Shown here in pieces: positions 26,076 to 30,079 of a DNA stretch of 30,079 nucleotides. The notes beneath the pieces were generated by a model, which saw only the letters and a list, made by a program, of their open reading frames with translations, ran no database searches and was not told where the DNA came from. This DNA comes from CAZPRY01 sp964589175. Its GTDB lineage: Bacteria; Fidelibacterota; UBA2242. The position numbers were made by a program, and so were the translations under genes. The stretch's first letter is position 1. Each line of letters begins with the position of its first letter. The DNA is taken from NCBI GenBank assembly GCA_964589175.1, contig CAZPRY010000046.1:1-30079 (forward strand), read 5' to 3'.

Positions 26076-26107
26076 GAATAGCCCGCGAATTGAATCACGG
26101 GCTATTC
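26076..26107. terminator. Hairpin after the isomerase gene
   Basis: The arms GAATAGCCCG (26076-26085) and CGGGCTATTC (26098-26107) are perfectly complementary with a 12-nt loop. The hairpin lies 23 nt after the isomerase stop. On the minus strand it is followed by ACCTGAATTTTTAA, so the T-run is displaced; it may be a partial terminator or an mRNA-stabilising hairpin that tunes downstream expression. Confidence 0.5.
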
Positions 26108-26130
26108 CGTATTAACAACTCTCCGAAATC

Positions 26131-27513
26131 TCAAAGAGCAATCGCCTTCACTCCCGTAAGTTCGCAAAAGGCCAGCAATTCGTTGTAGAGATGGGCTCCG
26201 TAACCCAGCACTGCATATTCATTATTCCAGGCTTCGATCAGTTTATCGATATCGCAATGCGCGGTCACGAAGGCATGCGGCCAGAACGGAATTCCACATT
26301 CCAGCTGACGGGATTCCAGAATGTCTTTATCCGGCTCTTTAATGGTGCAGCGGGCAATGGCCATCTCAAGTTGGCCGTTATTCCGTCCGAAACGGGCCAG
26401 GACACCTTCGCCGGGCTTGCAGGTTAGCTTGACCGATATGCCTCCGGCTTCACCTTCTGTGGGAATACCGTGCTCAGCAAAACCCGCCGGCCCGACGCTA
26501 CCGGCCAGCGAAGGAGGACAGGCGCCGTCACCGATAATCTTGATCTCATTATTGGATTTGTCGAAATGCTGCAAGTCGCCGTAATAAACGGGTTCCGAAC
26601 TAAGATCGGTCAGTAATTTTACGGTCATTGCCGTATTGAAATCGCTCAAGGTTGAGGTCCCGATACCGTCATTCAGCATCATGCTCTGGGCAAAACAGGT
26701 TGCGCTGTAATCATCGCCAAGTCCCGGGAACGACTGGATTGTATAAAAATCCCAGTTTTCTTTTTTAACCAGCTTTTTCAGGGCAACATATAAACAGATG
26801 GAACGCTTGGAAGTATCGTCATCCGGAATGGGTTCTGCAAAAAACGGCTGAATTTTCGCCCGGGCAGCGGCGACTTCTTCGTCTGTGACTGCTTTGGCCG
26901 TTTTCAATAGTTCAGTGGTGTCACGAGTGTCGATATCAATACCAAATTCTCGCATCCATTGAGACGGATCGGCGACGCCGCAAGTCTGTCCCATTCCGCG
27001 ACCGCCAAAGGCGCCAATTGTGCTCATATTCAGAATATTCTTTTCGTGACTGGCACGACAATAAGATACAATTCTCTCGATCTCTTTCGGATTGTCATAA
27101 TTGCCATATACAAAGCGATGGTTGATTCCGACTTCTTTCAGGGCGCCGTGCATCACCAAACCACCCACGGGTCTCCAGCCCTGTGAACCGGGATGAGTCC
27201 AGAGCAATATTCCCTTCCCGCTCGTTGCAAAATCACGGATGGCAGCGATCATATGAGCAGCCCAGACCCATGTGCCAGAAAATAGGATTACTGCATCGAT
27301 ATCATCCATTTTTTTAAATTTTGCAAAACATTCCCTGGATTCCTGTTTCGAAGCAACAACCAACTCATGTTCGACCAATTCGAGGCCGGATTCCTTCAAG
27401 GCAATTTTGGCTTTTGCAACCAAAGCATCATCAATAAAAGGCGTGCCCATCGGATCTTCCAATCCGTCTTTATGTACGCCGTACACAATGAATCCCACTT
27501 TTGTCTTAATCAT
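26131..27513 (-). CDS. L-fucose/L-arabinose isomerase-family protein
   Basis: The 460-aa protein shows the FucI/AraA-superfamily layout: an N-terminal Rossmann-like region (KVGFIVYGV, AVILFSGTWVWAAHM, GILLWTHPGSQGWRPVGGL) and a C-terminal catalytic region with HAFVTAHCDIDKLIEAW near the end. Such enzymes interconvert aldoses and ketoses; FucI types also accept D-arabinose. The usual CExD-type motif reads TLSD here (STLSDFNTAMT), so metal binding or substrate choice may differ. A strong SD (AAAGGAG) precedes the ATG. It begins the isomerase-epimerase-aldolase-kinase run and follows the GH172 gene by 89 nt. The substrate is not visible; a pentose or 6-deoxyhexose is likely. Confidence 0.87.
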   Translation of the reverse strand: MIKTKVGFIVYGVHKDGLEDPMGTPFIDDALVAKAKIALKESGLELVEHELVVASKQESRECFAKFKKMDDIDAVILFSGTWVWAAHMIAAIRDFATSGKGILLWTHPGSQGWRPVGGLVMHGALKEVGINHRFVYGNYDNPKEIERIVSYCRASHEKNILNMSTIGAFGGRGMGQTCGVADPSQWMREFGIDIDTRDTTELLKTAKAVTDEEVAAARAKIQPFFAEPIPDDDTSKRSICLYVALKKLVKKENWDFYTIQSFPGLGDDYSATCFAQSMMLNDGIGTSTLSDFNTAMTVKLLTDLSSEPVYYGDLQHFDKSNNEIKIIGDGACPPSLAGSVGPAGFAEHGIPTEGEAGGISVKLTCKPGEGVLARFGRNNGQLEMAIARCTIKEPDKDILESRQLECGIPFWPHAFVTAHCDIDKLIEAWNNEYAVLGYGAHLYNELLAFCELTGVKAIAL

Positions 27514-27602
27514 TTTTTTCTCCTTTTTCTTTTAGGATCTGATTCAATTTATAGGTGTAGTTCTAATGAAATTACTCAATTATAAAATATCCCCTTTTTC
27601 TT

Positions 27603-29927
27603 TTAATGCGTCGTAACATCAACTTTTATAAACGCAGGTTCAGAAGTCAAATCATTCATATCTACTGCTCGCACAGAGTAATAATAGGTGGTCCCGGGGG
27701 TAATGTCGGTGTCGACAAATGTCGATTCCGTTGTCTGTCCAACCCTGGAAAAAATAGTAACGGTTACATCATCGTACCATGCTTTTCCAGTGACCTTATC
27801 TCCTGCCTGCCCAAAAAGACAGACCGCATAGGCAAATCCATTTGCACCAATCGATCCATAATCTTCGAACCTTGTATAATCGTATGTGCCATACAGACCT
27901 GAACCCGGCAAATCACGATAATTAAGCGCGACCAGCGCTCCTTTACCGCCGGCTACATTCTCGGTTTTTACAAAACCTCTTATTAAAACATCACAAATTC
28001 TTGAACCTTCCGGGGGATATATTCTGCTGTAAATCATGCCCCAATCACCGTCAGAATGTTCCATAGAAACACACGAGCCACCCTGCAGGGGATTCTTATC
28101 GGTCAATTGCGGATTAACATTTGCTTCATACGGATAGTACCCCCAGTGTGGAGGAAAAGTAGCATTATCATCAGGCTCTTCAAAACCTGGGTTCAGCTTA
28201 ATATTCCCGGTAGTGTCATTTTGAATAATTCTGCTTACCAAATAATGATCAATATCAGCAAAACCACCTGTATTTGCCTTCCAATTCAAAGTGACCCGGC
28301 CGGTGTTTTCATCGTATTCGGCCCCTAATCCTGTAGGAGTATCCGGAGGTTGAAAGTAGTACCCGCTGCGCTTCTCAAGGGCCACCGGTTCGTATGGGTC
28401 GAGGCCGCCGGGCTCCAGGTACCAATAAACTGTACTGGTATAAAATGTTGGGGTTTCATTAGGATAATACTTCTCTATGGCTCCCTCAAAAGCTGTCTCA
28501 AATGGGACATTGTCAGCGATTTGCCAGCGGTTTACCGATATGTGTCCGCAATTATCTCCACCATTGAATGTCTGGTTATGAAATGCGTTTTGGAATAACA
28601 TCGGACAGCACCAGGCGTAGCCGAAAAAATCTTCTGAACCAGTTCCGAAAGTTGAGGGAAATTTCTCGCCGTCCACGAAAAATTTTTCGTCTCCTTCGCC
28701 CCACCATCCGCCTCGAGGATTCCAGACCTGGAGCATGACACCGCAATAGCGCCCTCTGCCCTGGGTTTTAAGGATCGTCCAATCGACTTCGCGTTCGGGC
28801 TCGGCAGGAAGCAATGCGTCACGATGCCATTTAGCATGAAAACGACCAAGCTGCTTAACTGGACGGGAAAGCGGAGCGTGGGTAAGACTGAATTCAACCG
28901 AACGTTCCGACCTGCCATCATTTACCAATTCAACCAGGGCGCGCTTTGCAAATGGCATGTACCAATAAGAGTAGAATCCTTCGTCAGTCATGCCCAAGGG
29001 CAAAGATTTGTATTTGTTTATTCCCGGTGCTGTTCCGAAAAAATCACCCAGTGGTACCCAAACGCTCGGACTCTCTTCCTTATCCCAGGTGATACGGAGA
29101 ACCAATTCACGCAGCGCCTTATTGATATCATCAATATTTCCTTCGAGGCTTGGATTGATTTTCAAAGCAGTGATTGCGCGTTTACCCTTTATATCTGCGA
29201 TGGTCATCGAAGTGCCTGGAGGAATTGAAATACTGTTCGATTCGGTTACTTCACCCTTACGCTTACCAGCTGGATCGACACCTAAATTCTTATTTAGAAA
29301 GTCGTCAACCGCTTCCAACGCTGTGATTTCTTCCGATGACAGATTACGTTTAAAAGTCGGTACTATCGTACCGTTAGGATAGGAAGTATAAGTGAAGTGA
29401 TAATATTCGCCCCACCCATCATCTGCAGTTATCCTGCAGGATTTCTGATAGGGAATAGGGACATAGCAATTAAGACCTTTAGCAGTTTTATGGACAAGAG
29501 ATGGGTAGATAAAAGGCGGATTCTGGCAATTAAAGTAACCATCGAACGATAGATCAATTGTAGGCTCAGTCTCGCCATCGAGGTAAATCTTGACATGTCC
29601 TTCGCCCGCCAATGCCAACCAGATACGCCTTATACAGCCGGGACCTTCCATTTCCGCAATAACCGTAGTCTCGCCTTCACTTCGAATTATGCCATTATGA
29701 TCATCGTTTGCATCCCAATCAATGTACTTGTTCGTCTCAGCATCATATCGACTGGCCCGATCATAGCTCGACCATTGGGCGCACTTCTCACCTGGCACTG
29801 GTAATACAGCAAGACCTTCCAGGTCAGCGAGCTTCTTAATCAAGTCAATATAAGTCAGCTCTTCTTGTGCAACGGCAATTGCCGTCATCCCAATCCAAAA
29901 CAATATCAGAATCCGCGTTATTTTCAT
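27603..29927 (-). CDS. Secreted GH172 (DUF2961) glycosidase with FN3/jelly-roll tail
   Basis: The 774-aa protein has a signal peptide (1-20, AIAVAQ). The DUF2961/GH172 domain covers about 25-510, with WSSYDRAS, VPLGDFFGTAPG and GTGSEDFFG. Two glutamates, E411 (WWGEGDE) and E432 (GTGSEDFF), are 21 residues apart, the same spacing as the reported catalytic pair (E270/E291) of the founding alpha-D-fructofuranosidase-type enzyme. GH172 members act on alpha-D-fructofuranosides and alpha-D-arabinofuranosides. Residues 527-774 form an FN3 domain with a jelly roll nested inside (about 571-727), matching the modules of the 971-aa protein. There is no T9SS sorting domain. It lies upstream of the sugar isomerase gene, so it probably releases that enzyme's substrate. 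Confidence 0.88.
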   Translation of the reverse strand: MKITRILILFWIGMTAIAVAQEELTYIDLIKKLADLEGLAVLPVPGEKCAQWSSYDRASRYDAETNKYIDWDANDDHNGIIRSEGETTVIAEMEGPGCIRRIWLALAGEGHVKIYLDGETEPTIDLSFDGYFNCQNPPFIYPSLVHKTAKGLNCYVPIPYQKSCRITADDGWGEYYHFTYTSYPNGTIVPTFKRNLSSEEITALEAVDDFLNKNLGVDPAGKRKGEVTESNSISIPPGTSMTIADIKGKRAITALKINPSLEGNIDDINKALRELVLRITWDKEESPSVWVPLGDFFGTAPGINKYKSLPLGMTDEGFYSYWYMPFAKRALVELVNDGRSERSVEFSLTHAPLSRPVKQLGRFHAKWHRDALLPAEPEREVDWTILKTQGRGRYCGVMLQVWNPRGGWWGEGDEKFFVDGEKFPSTFGTGSEDFFGYAWCCPMLFQNAFHNQTFNGGDNCGHISVNRWQIADNVPFETAFEGAIEKYYPNETPTFYTSTVYWYLEPGGLDPYEPVALEKRSGYYFQPPDTPTGLGAEYDENTGRVTLNWKANTGGFADIDHYLVSRIIQNDTTGNIKLNPGFEEPDDNATFPPHWGYYPYEANVNPQLTDKNPLQGGSCVSMEHSDGDWGMIYSRIYPPEGSRICDVLIRGFVKTENVAGGKGALVALNYRDLPGSGLYGTYDYTRFEDYGSIGANGFAYAVCLFGQAGDKVTGKAWYDDVTVTIFSRVGQTTESTFVDTDITPGTTYYYSVRAVDMNDLTSEPAFIKVDVTTH

Positions 29928-30002
29928 AATCCCTGTTCGTCTAATAAGTCATCCTGTTCATCATTTATATGCTATCTCCACGATCATTGGCTAATATTTG
30001 TT

Positions 30003-30079
30003 CTATTCCGCCAATAAATAAATCGCGACAAAAGCTAGCACCATTCCGATGATAATAATCGGATGCGGAATTACAGCAT
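30003..30079 (-). CDS. C-terminal end of a membrane protein (partial)
   Basis: The minus strand is open from the right edge to a TAG at 30003-30005, giving AVIPHPIIIIGMVLAFVAIY then LLAE. This is one hydrophobic helix at a C-terminus, as in many transporters. The gene lies 75 nt before GH172 and may be a sugar carrier of the same operon. Only 24 full codons are visible, so the family cannot be named. Confidence 0.55.
   Translation of the reverse strand, partial: AVIPHPIIIIGMVLAFVAIYLLAE

Noticed and set aside
1..30079. CRISPR arrays, tRNA or rRNA genes, insertion sequences and attachment sites
   Set aside because: No direct repeat array, cloverleaf, rRNA stretch, transposase or integrase was seen. 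The gene content is consistent with a native polysaccharide-use locus.

Overview
The window carries about twenty genes, and every supported gene lies on the minus strand. The genes deal with secreted glycan breakdown, sugar uptake, sugar catabolism and aldehyde oxidation. The sequence suggests an anaerobic member of the FCB group (Calditrichota, KSB1, Marinimicrobia or Ignavibacteria-like). The basis is a type IX secretion sorting domain with the YPNPFNPNT motif, large secreted FN3 and jelly-roll proteins, a vSGLT-like Na+/sugar symporter and a tungsten-type aldehyde:ferredoxin oxidoreductase. This placement is an inference from protein style; no rRNA gene is present.

Reading in the direction of transcription (high to low coordinates): the right edge holds the 3' end of a membrane protein (30003-30079), then a secreted GH172 (DUF2961) enzyme with a C-terminal FN3/jelly-roll module (27603-29927). 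Next comes a sugar catabolic set: FucI/AraA-like isomerase (26131-27513), aldose-1-epimerase-like protein (25184-26047), class II aldolase (24121-25125) and FGGY kinase (22608-24104). A secreted GH27 alpha-galactosidase follows (21374-22549). The centre (16642-21274) is an unusual cluster: a possible 35-aa ORF, an aldolase paralogue without the Schiff-base lysine, a DhnA-type class I aldolase fused to a four-cluster polyferredoxin, an aldehyde:ferredoxin oxidoreductase (AOR) and a small membrane protein. After it come a GH36-like alpha-galactosidase lipoprotein and a GH51 arabinofuranosidase.

The left third is a galactose operon: lacI-type regulator, SSS symporter, M24/creatinase-like lipoprotein, galT and galK (5545-12005). 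It is followed by a 971-aa T9SS-exported protein with two tandem jelly-roll/FN3 repeats (2155-5070) and a truncated large secreted protein (1-2065). The lacI operon and the 971-aa gene both have a near-consensus promoter (-35, 17-bp spacer, -10) with a PurR/LacI-type GCAAACGTTTGC operator placed directly after the -10. One regulator therefore probably controls both.

How the genes may work together (inference): the secreted glycosidases (GH27, GH36, GH51, GH172) release galactose and a furanose sugar, probably D- or L-arabinose or similar. Galactose enters through the SSS carrier and is processed by GalK and GalT. The second sugar would be isomerised, phosphorylated at C1 and cleaved to DHAP plus a short aldehyde. 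The AOR, with its electron-transfer partner fused to a second aldolase, would oxidise an aldehyde to an acid and reduce ferredoxin. The aldolase-polyferredoxin fusion, its lysine-less paralogue and the AOR are the most likely undescribed system here. The jelly-roll module nested inside FN3 domains is the second.
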